Source: Ferdinandcohnia sp047246645 (lineage in GTDB: Bacteria; Bacillota; Bacilli; Bacillales; Bacillaceae_L). From it: a stretch of DNA of 64,000 bases. The position numbers and the translations under genes were made by a program. The stretch covers positions 1-64,000 of the forward strand of contig NZ_JBFOKR010000012.1 of NCBI RefSeq assembly GCF_047246645.1, written 5' to 3'. The notes beneath the pieces were generated by a model. It did no database searches, was not told where the DNA came from, and saw nothing but the letters and a program-made list of their open reading frames with translations. Numbering within the stretch: the stretch's first letter is position 1; the number at the start of each line of letters is the position of its first letter. Positions 49,831-57,536 of the stretch are shown here, one piece after another.

Positions 49831-50252
49831 TGTAGCGTATGGTACGAGACTCCTCGAAAATGCTTTGCATTTTCTTCGTGCGTGGGAGAATTCAAAGGAG
49901 CCTCTCAAAGTCCTGTGGGAAAGTCATAAGATCGTCTACTAAAAGCCGCCACGTCCTGTGGCGAACGTAGACGTCAGCACATCCTGTGCAAGTCAGGTGA
50001 GACCCCGCAGGAGCTTGCGACTTGTCTAGCTTCAGCGGCTAGAAACTCGAGAAAATTTCAACTCCTCCGCCAGAGGCAAAACCACCCTCTTTTGTCGGAG
50101 TCTCCGACGCACAGGATGTGCTAGTGCCGCCAAAGCCACAGAACGTGGCGTTATTGGCGGCCAATTTCCTCGTTTCTGGTCGAGCCGCTTCAGCATTTCA
50201 TTGAGGAGGCTCACGGTCCGCCCGCGGAAAGCGAGTGCCAGGAGCGGAAATC
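49831..50252 (+). repeat. Long intergenic repeat, copy B2 with nested insertion
   Basis: Shares with B1 the blocks ACGAGACTCCT, GCCACGTCCTGTGGCGAACG, CAAGTCAGGTGAGACCCC, and the right end CTCACGGTCCGCCCGCG...GGAGCGGAAATC. It differs by extra sequence at the left (around 49855-49915) and by a 150-base insertion at 50037-50186. It fills the gap between gntK and larB. Confidence 0.88.
50037..50186 (-). mobile_element. 150-bp element inserted in repeat B2, 8-bp target duplication
   Basis: Flanked by GCTTCAGC at 50029-50036 and 50187-50194, where B1 has this sequence once. The ends are imperfect inverted repeats (GGCTAGAAACTCGAG against the complement of CTCGTTTCTGGTCGAGCC). Its reverse complement contains CACTAGCACATCCTGTGCGTCGGAG, split here for reading, closely like the block missing from A2, so it belongs to the same repeat superfamily. 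It has no coding capacity. Confidence 0.75.
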
Positions 50253-50300
50253 ACCCAATATATAACAATGAAAAGTCCATTAGTTAAGGTGTGTGAATAC

Positions 50301-51050
50301 ATGGTAGAAGATATTCTAAAAAAGGTTAAACAAGGAAATTTGAGCATTGAAAACGCAAAAAAACAATTAGCAACTTATGAAAACCTAGGATTTGCAAAGA
50401 TTGATCATCACCGAAAAAAGCGGCAGGGCTTCCCGGAAGTCGTATTTGGTGAAGGCAAAGCGAAAGAGCATATTCTTTCCATTGTAGAGGCTTTAAGGGA
50501 TAAAGGTGATAATGTTTTAGTTACACGAATTACACGTGAAAAGGCAGACTTTATCCTTCAATCTCACCCAGAGTTCATCTATAGCGACATTGCTCAAATC
50601 TTATATTGGAAAAAGGAACAAGCTGTAAAAAGAAAAAGCTTTATTGCAATTATTTGTGCTGGAACATCTGATTTGCGTGTGGCTGAGGAAGCTGCACTAA
50701 CAGCGGAAGTGTTAGGGTGTGAAGTTCGTCGTTTTTATGACGTAGGTGTAGCAGGAATCCATCGACTATTCGATAACATCGATGAAATAAGAAAAGCAAC
50801 GGTTTCTGTTTGTGTAGCAGGAATGGAAGGAGCGCTTCCAAGTGTAGTAGGTGGACTAGTTTCACACCCAATAATTGCGGTTCCTACAAGTATAGGGTAT
50901 GGTGCTAATTTTCATGGGCTATCCGCTTTACTAACTATGTTAAATTCATGCGCATCTGGTATAAGTGTTGTAAACATTGATAATGGATTCGGTGGTGCGT
51001 ACAACGCTGCTTTAATTGATCAATTGGCACATAAAGGAGTAAATCAATAA
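50301..51050 (+). CDS. larB: Nickel-pincer cofactor carboxylase LarB
   Basis: A 249-residue protein with a C-terminal PurE-like (AIR carboxylase) domain. LarB carboxylates the pyridinium ring of nicotinate adenine dinucleotide and hydrolyses it, the first step of nickel-pincer synthesis. Motifs: an N-terminal helical region (VKQGNLSIENAKKQL, FAKIDHHRKKRQGFPEVVFGEGK), then ICAGTSDLRVAEEAALTAE, CVAGMEGALPSVVGGL and PTSIGYGANFHGLSALLTML. The start MVEDILKKVKQG at 50301 has AAGGTG upstream; earlier ATGs at 50235/50268 begin in or at the edge of repeat B2. It ends directly before larC. Confidence 0.93.
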   Translation: MVEDILKKVKQGNLSIENAKKQLATYENLGFAKIDHHRKKRQGFPEVVFGEGKAKEHILSIVEALRDKGDNVLVTRITREKADFILQSHPEFIYSDIAQILYWKKEQAVKRKSFIAIICAGTSDLRVAEEAALTAEVLGCEVRRFYDVGVAGIHRLFDNIDEIRKATVSVCVAGMEGALPSVVGGLVSHPIIAVPTSIGYGANFHGLSALLTMLNSCASGISVVNIDNGFGGAYNAALIDQLAHKGVNQ

Positions 51051-52166
51051 ATGAAAACTTTATATTTCGACTGCTTTTCTGGAATTAGTGGAGACATGGT
51101 GATTGGAGCTTTAATTGATGCTGGTGCTGATCCGAATATCCTAGTATCTGAACTAAAAAAACTTAAATTTGAAGATGAGTACGAGATCACCTGGAAGAAA
51201 GTCGTTAAAAATGGAATCACTTCTACCAAGTTTGATGTTGTTCAAAAAAATCAACAAACACATGATCATCATCACGCAGACGACCATCTTCATGAACATG
51301 AACATCACCATAAACACGACCACCATCACGTACATGATCATCACCATGAACACGATCACCATCACGGACATGATTATCAACACGATCACGATCACCATCA
51401 CGGACATGATTATCAACACGATCACGANNNNNNNNNNNNNNNNNNNNNNNNNNNNNNNNNNNNNNNNNNNNNNNNNNNNNNNNNNNNNNNNNNNNNNNNN
51501 NNNNNNNNNNNNNNNNNNNNNNNNNNNCACGATCACCATCACGGACATGATTATCAACACGATCACGATCACCATCACGGACATGATTATCAACACGATC
51601 ACGAACATGGTCATCATCACGAACACGATCACCATCATGAACATGGTCATCACCATTCCCATAGGTCATATAAAGACATTGTGAGAATGATTGAGACATC
51701 AGAACTTTCTTCTGATGTTAAAGAAACTTCATTAAAAATCTTTCGTAAAATTGGTGAAGCGGAAGGTTTAATTCATGGACTTCCATTAGAGGATGTTCAT
51801 TTCCATGAAGTAGGTGCTGTAGATTCAATCATAGACATTGTGGGAGCTGCTATTCTTATAAATGAGTTAGGAATAACAACTATAAAATCTTCAGCAATTC
51901 CTGTTGGTACAGGTAAAATACATATTGACCACGGAATCTACCCAGTTCCTGCACCAGCAACACTTGAGATTTTAAGAGGAGTACCTATCGAGCATAGTGA
52001 AGTTCGTTTTGAACTAACAACTCCGACAGGTGCTGGAATTGTAGCAGTACTAGCAGAAGATTTTTGCAGCATACCTTCAATGAAAGTTTCCTCCATTGGA
52101 TATGGCGCTGGTACAAAAACGTTTAAAGATTGTCCAAATGTACTTCGAGTTGTTATCGGAGAATAA
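51051..52166 (+). CDS. larC: LarC-like nickel insertion protein, N-terminal part only
   Basis: LarC inserts nickel into the pincer nucleotide using CTP. The N-terminal domain is clear: YFDCFSGISGDMVIGALIDAG at the start, LEDVHFHEVGAVDSIIDIVG and PVPAPATLEILRG later, ending GYGAGTKTFKDCPNVLRVVIGE. A long His/Asp/Gly-rich loop (from about residue 70 to 205) is made of 12-residue units such as HDHHHGHDYQHD and is interrupted by 100 N. The reading stops right after PNVLRVVIGE, where other LarC proteins continue into the C-terminal LarC2 domain. No LarC2-like frame follows before a terminator, so this is a LarC1-only gene; the second part may be encoded elsewhere. It starts one base after the larB stop. 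Confidence 0.88.
   Translation: MKTLYFDCFSGISGDMVIGALIDAGADPNILVSELKKLKFEDEYEITWKKVVKNGITSTKFDVVQKNQQTHDHHHADDHLHEHEHHHKHDHHHVHDHHHEHDHHHGHDYQHDHDHHHGHDYQHDHXXXXXXXXXXXXXXXXXXXXXXXXXXXXXXXXXXHDHHHGHDYQHDHDHHHGHDYQHDHEHGHHHEHDHHHEHGHHHSHRSYKDIVRMIETSELSSDVKETSLKIFRKIGEAEGLIHGLPLEDVHFHEVGAVDSIIDIVGAAILINELGITTIKSSAIPVGTGKIHIDHGIYPVPAPATLEILRGVPIEHSEVRFELTTPTGAGIVAVLAEDFCSIPSMKVSSIGYGAGTKTFKDCPNVLRVVIGE
51428..51527. other. Assembly gap of 100 N inside larC
   Basis: Exactly 100 N, the conventional placeholder for unknown length. The 36-bp repeat unit encoding the His-rich loop is found twice on each side, so collapse of the tandem repeat is the likely cause. The frame is kept by chance in the placeholder length; true length and frame are unknown. 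Confidence 0.97.
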
Positions 52167-52183
52167 AAAAGCTGTATGTATGT

Positions 52184-52222
52184 TACCCCTTACTAGTAAT
52201 ACTAGCTAGTATGGGGTATTTT
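52184..52222 (+). terminator. Terminator after larC
   Basis: TACCCCtTACTAG pairs with CTAGTAtGGGGTA, followed by TTTTGTG. Confidence 0.75.
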
Positions 52223-52316
52223 GTGTCCCAATGTTACAAAATGTTCAATCATTTATTTTGGAGCCGATATATTTAAGTGATAAAATGAACTTATTCTAAT
52301 TAAGGAGTTGTACTTT

Positions 52317-53234
52317 TTGAAAAAATTAAATTTAGGTACTAGTGATATACAAGCAGGAGAAATCTCTTTAGGTTGTATGCGTATGTCTAGTCTAACTAGT
52401 CAAGAAGCAGCAACAGTTATCGAAACCGCAATTGAAACTGGAATTGATCTTTTTGATCATGCAGACATTTATGGTGGGGGCAAATCTGAAGAGGTATTTG
52501 CATCAGCACTTGAGCAGTCTTCAATTAATCGAGAGCAAATAATACTTCAAACAAAATGTGGCATACGCAAAGGATTTTTTGATTTCTCGAAGGAACACAT
52601 TCTTCAATCCGTTGAAGGAAGTCTTAAGAGATTAAACACAGATTACATAGATATTTTACTTCTACACCGTCCTGATACTTTAATGGAACCAGAGGAAGTT
52701 GCAGAAGCATTTACTTCTTTAAAAGAAAGTGGGAAAGTTCGTTATTTTGGTGTGAGCAATCAAAACCCAATGCAAATTGAATTGTTAAAGAAGAATGTTA
52801 AACAACATTTAATCATTAATCAATTACAACTAAGTATTATGCACACTCCAATGATTGATGCAGGATTTAATGTGAATATGCAAAATGATCCTTCTGTTGT
52901 TCGAGCAAGTGGCATCTTGGAATATAGCCGCCTTCACGACATGACAATTCAAGCCTGGTCACCATTTCAATACGGAATGATTGAAGGGACCTTCATGGGA
53001 AATAAGGATTATCCAGAAGTAAATGCTAAACTACAGGAACTTGCTGAGAAAAAAGGGGTAACAGATTCTGCTATTGCAATAGCTTGGATTTTAAGTCATC
53101 CGGCTAGCATTCAACCTGTAGTTGGCTCGATGAACCCACAACGTTTAAAGGATATTGCCGAGGCTTCAAATATTACACTAACAAGAGAAGAATGGTATGA
53201 GATTTATCGTTCAGCAGGGAATGTACTACCATAA
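52317..53234 (+). CDS. Aldo/keto reductase (YcsN/YdhF-like)
   Basis: A 305-residue NADPH-dependent TIM-barrel reductase. The catalytic tetrad can be placed in the usual family motifs: Asp in DLFDHADIYGGG (with Tyr), Lys in LQTKCGIR, and the HRPDTLMEPEEVAEAF strand with His. The C-terminal cofactor motif is PVVGSMNPQRLKDIAEA. The substrate is unknown; related enzymes reduce aldehydes or ketones during detoxification. The start is TTG at 52317, supported by AAGGAG 9 bases upstream, rather than TTG at 52308. It is monocistronic, with a terminator behind. Confidence 0.9.
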   Translation: MKKLNLGTSDIQAGEISLGCMRMSSLTSQEAATVIETAIETGIDLFDHADIYGGGKSEEVFASALEQSSINREQIILQTKCGIRKGFFDFSKEHILQSVEGSLKRLNTDYIDILLLHRPDTLMEPEEVAEAFTSLKESGKVRYFGVSNQNPMQIELLKKNVKQHLIINQLQLSIMHTPMIDAGFNVNMQNDPSVVRASGILEYSRLHDMTIQAWSPFQYGMIEGTFMGNKDYPEVNAKLQELAEKKGVTDSAIAIAWILSHPASIQPVVGSMNPQRLKDIAEASNITLTREEWYEIYRSAGNVLP

Positions 53235-53252
53235 ACATATAGAGTATTGCAT

Positions 53253-53283
53253 AAAGGGTGTCTTTATTGACACCCTTTTTTAC
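53253..53283 (+). terminator. Terminator of the aldo/keto reductase gene
   Basis: AAAGGGTGTC and GACACCCTTT form a perfect stem, followed by a T-run. Confidence 0.92.
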
Positions 53284-53304
53284 TTGAATAAAATTAATCA
53301 CTAT

Positions 53305-53351
53305 TTGACAAATCCGAGTCTCTTTGATAAATTTATCTTGAGTTAAAGATA
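53305..53351 (+). promoter_or_regulatory. Promoter and MhqR-like operator before the dioxygenase gene
   Basis: TTGACA, 17 bases, TAAATT (53305-53333), immediately followed by TATCTTGAGTTAAAGATA (53334-53351). This imperfect palindrome shares outer arms TATCT/AGATA with the B. subtilis MhqR operator as I remember it. Binding there would repress until quinone-type electrophiles inactivate the repressor. Confidence 0.6.
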
Positions 53352-53430
53352 TTTTAATTAAAGGTATTAGAAAGTAGAGTAATTGCCCATTAAAAAGGAA
53401 AATATAAGTATACTTAAATACGGAGGTTGA

Positions 53431-54411
53431 ATGATGAACGGATTAAAGGGAATACACCACGTTACAGCTATTACAAGCAGTGCTGAAAAAAACTATGAAT
53501 TTTTCACATATACATTAGGGATGAGACTCGTAAAAAAGACTGTAAACCAGGATGACATACAAACGTATCATTTATTCTTTGCTGATGACACAGGAAATCC
53601 AGGAACGGACATGACATTTTTTGATTTCCCTGGTATACCTAAAGGAACCCATGGAACGAATGAGATTTCAAAAACATCTTTCAGAGTGCCAACAGACGCT
53701 GCAATAGAATATTGGGAAAAGAGATTTGATCGTCTACAGGTTAAACATACTGGAATAAAGGAACAGTTTGGTGTAAAAACAATATCGTTTGTTGATTTCG
53801 ATGACCAGCAATACCAACTAATATCAGACCAAAACAATAAGGGTGTTCCTTCAGGTACTCCATGGCAAAAAGGACCAATCCCACTTGAATATGCAATCAC
53901 TGGTTTAGGACCACTATTTGTGCGGACTGCCCATTTTGACTTTTTCAAGGAAATGATGGAGAAGGTATTACTATTTAAGGAAATTGCTAAAGAAGGCCCT
54001 CATCATTTGTTCGAAGTAGGAGAAGGTGGAAACGGAGCACAAGTTATTGTAGAAAACAACACTGTTCTTCCTCCAGCACGTCAGGGATTTGGTACTGTTC
54101 ATCACGCAGCTTTCCGCGTAGAAGATCGATCCGCTATCGAGGAATGGGATAAACGTATTAGAAGCTTTGGCTTCCAAACGTCCGGTTTTGTTGATCGTTT
54201 CTTCTTTGGTTCTTTATATTCAAACATGGCTCCTCAAATTTTATTTGAGTTTGCGACTGATGGACCAGGCTTTATGGGAGATGAACCTTATGAAACACTA
54301 GGAGAGAAGTTGTCACTACCTCCATTTTTAGAATCGAAACGCGAAGCCATTGAGAAAATGGTTCGCCCAATTAATACTGTTAGAAGTACAATTGAGTTTA
54401 CAAAAGAATAA
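53431..54411 (+). CDS. mhqO: Ring-cleaving dioxygenase, MhqO-like
   Basis: A 326-residue two-domain vicinal-oxygen-chelate protein of the MhqO/MhqA (YdfO/YkcA) group. Metal ligands can be seen in GIHHVTAITSS (His near 9), in FGTVHHAAFRV (second-domain His near 220) and a Glu in ILFEFATDGPGF (near 273). These enzymes are induced by catechol and methylhydroquinone and are thought to cleave hydroquinone rings with Fe(II). GGAGG lies 5 to 8 bases before two adjacent ATG codons; either could start. The MhqR-like operator upstream supports the assignment. It is a single-gene unit. Confidence 0.85.
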   Translation: MMNGLKGIHHVTAITSSAEKNYEFFTYTLGMRLVKKTVNQDDIQTYHLFFADDTGNPGTDMTFFDFPGIPKGTHGTNEISKTSFRVPTDAAIEYWEKRFDRLQVKHTGIKEQFGVKTISFVDFDDQQYQLISDQNNKGVPSGTPWQKGPIPLEYAITGLGPLFVRTAHFDFFKEMMEKVLLFKEIAKEGPHHLFEVGEGGNGAQVIVENNTVLPPARQGFGTVHHAAFRVEDRSAIEEWDKRIRSFGFQTSGFVDRFFFGSLYSNMAPQILFEFATDGPGFMGDEPYETLGEKLSLPPFLESKREAIEKMVRPINTVRSTIEFTKE

Positions 54412-54425
54412 GTAACAATGACATT

Positions 54426-54453
54426 AAGTCCTTCATCTTGAAGGACTTTTTTT
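54426..54453 (+). terminator. Terminator of mhqO
   Basis: AGTCCTTCA and TGAAGGACT stem with TCT loop, then T-run. Confidence 0.92.
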
Positions 54454-54647
54454 GACATATTACTACCTCACCAATTATTCTTGTACATAGGACTTTCGAC
54501 ACTATATTATCCTTGCTTTTCGGTAATGTTTCCCATTCCCCCAAACTATCGAAGGATTTTCTCGAATTAAATCGAAATTTGTCTTATTTCGTTGTATAAT
54601 AACTAAATGTAATTCAACTTTTTCTAAAAATAAAGGAGGTTCCGTTC

Positions 54648-55031
54648 ATGATGGAATGGGCGTTAGTCATATTATTTGGTGCAGCAGCAGTGTTGCTCAT
54701 TTTATCCTATACATTAACGAAAAAAGCTAAGAAGGCCGAGCATAGAGAACTTGAGCTATATTCAATCAGCTTTATGGAAGAGATTAATAAATTACAACAG
54801 CAAATGAGAGATATAGAGCTAGACTCAGAGATTCTTGCAAATGAAGCAGGAATTGATACAACAGATCGAAAGCAAAGAATTCTGTTACGCGAAGCACTTG
54901 ATTTATACAAAAGAGGGTATTCCCTTTCAAGCATAGCTACTGAAAAAGACATGACAGAAATCGAAGTCCAAGAATTACTTTCTCCTTTTATGAAGCAAAA
55001 AGAGGAAGGGAGACAAGTAGCAAATGACTGA
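54648..55031 (+). CDS. SwrB-like membrane protein with C-terminal helix-turn-helix-like segment
   Basis: A 127-residue protein: one N-terminal transmembrane helix (about 4-24, WALVILFGAAAVLLILSYTL), a coiled coil (about 28-70, KKAKKAEHRELELYSISFME ...), and a C-terminal segment YKRGYSLSSIATEKDMTEIEVQELLS that looks like a helix-turn-helix. This architecture resembles SwrB/YlxL of the B. subtilis flagellar operon, but no flagellar genes are near, so I give no symbol. AAAGGAGG precedes the ATG. It overlaps the next gene by 8 bases, so the two are translated together. Confidence 0.7.
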   Translation: MMEWALVILFGAAAVLLILSYTLTKKAKKAEHRELELYSISFMEEINKLQQQMRDIELDSEILANEAGIDTTDRKQRILLREALDLYKRGYSLSSIATEKDMTEIEVQELLSPFMKQKEEGRQVAND

Positions 55032-55530
55032 TAAAATTTTAAGAAGTTTTGCATCTGGATTGTTGGTTGCTGCAAGTGTTTGTGCACTCGTATATTTTGT
55101 CGGCCCTGATAAAACAAATACCACAAAAGCCGAAGAAAAACCAACAGTTGAGGAAATGACAAAATTATTACAGGCAGATGGTTATGTTGTTCATACTGAG
55201 ACAGAATGGAACGAATTAACTGCTGCAGTTCAACCAGCTACTGAAGAAAAAACTGAAGAGAAAAAAGAAGCTACCGAAGATACAACTACTGAAAAAAAAG
55301 CTGAAGAACCTAGAGAGGAAGTATTTCGTACCGTTGTTACAGTTTCAGAAGGTATGACAAGTTTTGATGTAGGTAAGGCGCTTGTATCAGCAAATATCAT
55401 CGAAGATGCTTGGGACTTCACTTTTATAGTAGAAGACAAGGGAGTAGCAAAATATCTAAAGTTAGGTACCTATGAAATCGATAGTACGATGACTACAGAT
55501 GAAATAATCTCAAAGATTTTTAATAGGTAA
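55024..55530 (+). CDS. MltG-like protein without catalytic domain
   Basis: A 168-residue membrane-anchored protein: N-terminal hydrophobic helix (FASGLLVAASVCALVYFVG), a long Glu/Thr/Lys linker (about 70-100), and a C-terminal domain VSEGMTSFDVGKALVSANIIED ending KLGTYEIDSTMTTDEIISKI. That last part matches the LysM-like subdomain of endolytic transglycosylase MltG (YceG), but the catalytic domain with its glutamate is absent. It may be an accessory or inactive relative acting at the cell wall. Translationally coupled to the SwrB-like gene upstream. Confidence 0.75.
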   Translation: MTDKILRSFASGLLVAASVCALVYFVGPDKTNTTKAEEKPTVEEMTKLLQADGYVVHTETEWNELTAAVQPATEEKTEEKKEATEDTTTEKKAEEPREEVFRTVVTVSEGMTSFDVGKALVSANIIEDAWDFTFIVEDKGVAKYLKLGTYEIDSTMTTDEIISKIFNR

Positions 55531-55536
55531 TCACTA

Positions 55537-55570
55537 AAAGACCAATTTCACTGCTAATTGGTCTTTTTTT
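55537..55570 (+). terminator. Terminator of the SwrB-like / MltG-like operon
   Basis: AAAAGACCAATT and AATTGGTCTTTT stem, then T-run. Confidence 0.92.
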
Positions 55571-55622
55571 AGTATACTTAAAAAGATTATGATAAATATA
55601 GAATACACCTTGGAGGGTAATT

Positions 55623-56108
55623 ATGCTTATGATACGCAATGTAAATATGAATGATTTACCAACCCTTATAAGAATTGAGCATCTCTGCTTTTCAAAAGAA
55701 GAGGCCGCTTCAGAAGAAGCATTTGTAAATAGAATACAAAAAATCACAGATAGCTTTTTTGTCGCTGAAAAAAATGACAAGGTAATTGGCTTTGTGAACG
55801 GGCCTGTCATCGAAAACAAGTACATTACAGACAATTTATTTCGTGATGTGAATACGAACAAAGCAACTGGAGGCCATCAAAGTATCCTTGGACTTGCAGT
55901 ATCTCCCAATTACCAAAAGCAGGGTGTTGCTTCAGCGTTACTAACCCATATTGAAAAAATATCAAAAACGAAGCAACGCCAAACCATAACTTTGACCTGT
56001 AAAGAAGAATTAGTTACCTTCTATGAAAGAAATGGATATCAAAACGAAGGTATCTCCAATTCAGTCCATGGTGGGGAAGTATGGTTTAACATGGTAAAAA
56101 TTTTATAG
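55623..56108 (+). CDS. GNAT family N-acetyltransferase
   Basis: A 161-residue acetyltransferase of the arylalkylamine-type branch. N-terminal RNVNMNDLPTLIRIEHLCF, the middle strands FFVAEKNDKVIGFVNGPV, acetyl-CoA motif LGLAVSPNYQKQGVASALL (near 91-109) and a C-terminal FYERNGYQNEG. It transfers acetyl from acetyl-CoA to an amine; substrate unknown. The first ATG at 55623 has GGAGG at good distance; a second ATG at 55629 is possible. It stands alone. Confidence 0.88.
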   Translation: MLMIRNVNMNDLPTLIRIEHLCFSKEEAASEEAFVNRIQKITDSFFVAEKNDKVIGFVNGPVIENKYITDNLFRDVNTNKATGGHQSILGLAVSPNYQKQGVASALLTHIEKISKTKQRQTITLTCKEELVTFYERNGYQNEGISNSVHGGEVWFNMVKIL

Positions 56109-56119
56109 ACATGATATGT

Positions 56120-56158
56120 GGCTTGGTATGATTTTTTAAACCAAGCTTTTTTTTTTTT
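56120..56158 (+). terminator. Terminator of the GNAT gene
   Basis: GCTTGGT and ACCAAGC stem around an AT-rich loop, then twelve T. Confidence 0.88.
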
Positions 56159-56342
56159 GCAAATCGAATGTATTTTATAATAATTTAGTAACAAGCTCAT
56201 CATATCATGCCCATATTACTCAAACTCTTGATTTCTTGTAGACAATGATTATCAAATTTCCCCTTATTAACATACCTTATAGTATCTGTAAGAAGAAGAG
56301 AGCTTTTACGAAAGCCTCTATTTGAAAGTAAATTATTATATT

Positions 56343-56358
56343 TTACAAACGATTACCT
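56343..56358 (+). promoter_or_regulatory. Possible cre-like site before the GH15 gene
   Basis: TTACAAACGATTACCT shares the AAACGATTAC core with the better site at 57786 but differs from the cre consensus at two positions. Weak. Confidence 0.3.
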
Positions 56359-56427
56359 TACCGGTTAACAAATAAGAATTCCGTCAAGAATGAATGTAAC
56401 TAAAAAAGCTAATGGGGTGTTACAAAA

Positions 56428-57441
56428 ATGTATACCAATAAAGCCATACAGGTTCTTGACCGCATGCGTTTACCGAATGGAGCTTATACAGCTAGTTTGT
56501 CAAAAGATTATAGCTACGTTTGGATAAGGGACATTGTATACACAGTACTTCCGTTCATGAAAGAACCTTCGGAACGTTATACAAAGGCATATCATGCGTT
56601 ATTTGATTTATTTAAAAGATACGAATGGAAGATAGATATCCACCGAAATAAGAAACCAATTTATTTGTATGAATATATCCACTCCCGTTATTCAACTGAG
56701 TTAAAGGAAATGCCAGTAGAATGGGGTCACGCACAAAATGATGCGATTGGCGCATTTTTATGGGGTGTAGGTGAAGGCTATCGACTTGGTCAAAGAGTCA
56801 TTCGTGATGAAAAAGATATAGAAATTATTCAAAAGCTCGTTGATTACCTCGAATGTCTTGAGTATTGGCATGCAGCAGATAATGGAATGTGGGAAGAAAA
56901 TATGGAAGTCCATGCTTCTAGTCTTGGAGCTTGTATTGCTGGTCTACACGCAGTAAAAATCCTTGTAAACGTAAAAGAAGACCTAATTCGAAAAGGGGAA
57001 GAGGCCTTAAAAGACCTTTTACCTAGAGAAAGCAAAACAAAAGATACAGATTTAGCATTATTATCATTGGTGTATCCATACCGTGTGGTTGATAGAGAAA
57101 CAGCAATAAAAATTGTAGATAATGTTTCATCTAAACTTGAGCGTAGACACGGGGTTATTCGTTACAAAAATGATCAATATTATAATCAAGGTAGTGAGGC
57201 AGAATGGTGTTTCGGGTTTCCATGGTTAGGTCTTTGTTACTTAGAACTTGGTTTATTTGATAAGGCCGAGGAATACGTTGGTAAGACAAAGCGAATTATT
57301 CCGGACAACTGGGAGGTACCGGAATTATATGTTGGTGGTACAAATCACCCAAATGGAAATACACCACTCGCCTGGTCAGTCTCACTATCCTATGAATTCC
57401 TCTTTAAGATGGAACATGTAATTACAGAAAAAATATCATAG
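56428..57441 (+). CDS. Glycoside hydrolase family 15 protein
   Basis: A 337-residue cytoplasmic alpha/alpha-barrel protein of the GH15 (glucoamylase / glucodextranase) family, compact and without signal peptide. Visible motifs: YSYVWIRDIVY, DNGMWEENMEVHASSLGACIAGL with the probable general acid Glu pair, EAEWCFGFPWLGLCYLELG, and GGTNHPNGNTPLAWS near the C terminus. It could release glucose from short alpha-glucans, complementing glycogen turnover. It lies directly upstream of glgBCDA, separated by terminator-like hairpins and a MITE-like element, so it is an own unit in the same pathway neighbourhood. Confidence 0.82.
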   Translation: MYTNKAIQVLDRMRLPNGAYTASLSKDYSYVWIRDIVYTVLPFMKEPSERYTKAYHALFDLFKRYEWKIDIHRNKKPIYLYEYIHSRYSTELKEMPVEWGHAQNDAIGAFLWGVGEGYRLGQRVIRDEKDIEIIQKLVDYLECLEYWHAADNGMWEENMEVHASSLGACIAGLHAVKILVNVKEDLIRKGEEALKDLLPRESKTKDTDLALLSLVYPYRVVDRETAIKIVDNVSSKLERRHGVIRYKNDQYYNQGSEAEWCFGFPWLGLCYLELGLFDKAEEYVGKTKRIIPDNWEVPELYVGGTNHPNGNTPLAWSVSLSYEFLFKMEHVITEKIS

Positions 57442-57479
57442 ACTTTATCAAATGCGCCTTGGCGTATATGCGCCCGATT

Positions 57480-57501
57480 TTTTTCGAGCTTGCTCGAAAA
57501 A
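57480..57501 (+). terminator. Hairpin after the GH15 gene
   Basis: TTTTTCGAGC and GCTCGAAAAA form a perfect palindrome. There is no strong T-run directly behind, so it may act with the second hairpin at 57640-57667 (AAAGC and GCTTT around TGCGTAAAGCG, then TTTTTTT). Confidence 0.6.
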
Positions 57502-57536
57502 TTTCCTTTTAAAAATCGAGGCATCCGCCGGAGGCT

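Noticed and set aside
50032..50214. Minus-strand ORF in repeat B2
   Set aside because: Spans the nested 150-bp insertion and its target duplication; no ribosome site; repeat DNA.
51153..51699. Several long ORFs in other frames over larC
   Set aside because: They arise from the low-complexity His-codon repeat and the N run, where stops cannot be read. Only the LarC frame continues into recognisable domains on both sides.
52167..52300. LarC2 reached by programmed frameshift at the larC end, as in L. plantarum
   Set aside because: The other frames after 52150 encode no LarC2-like sequence and a terminator follows at 52184.
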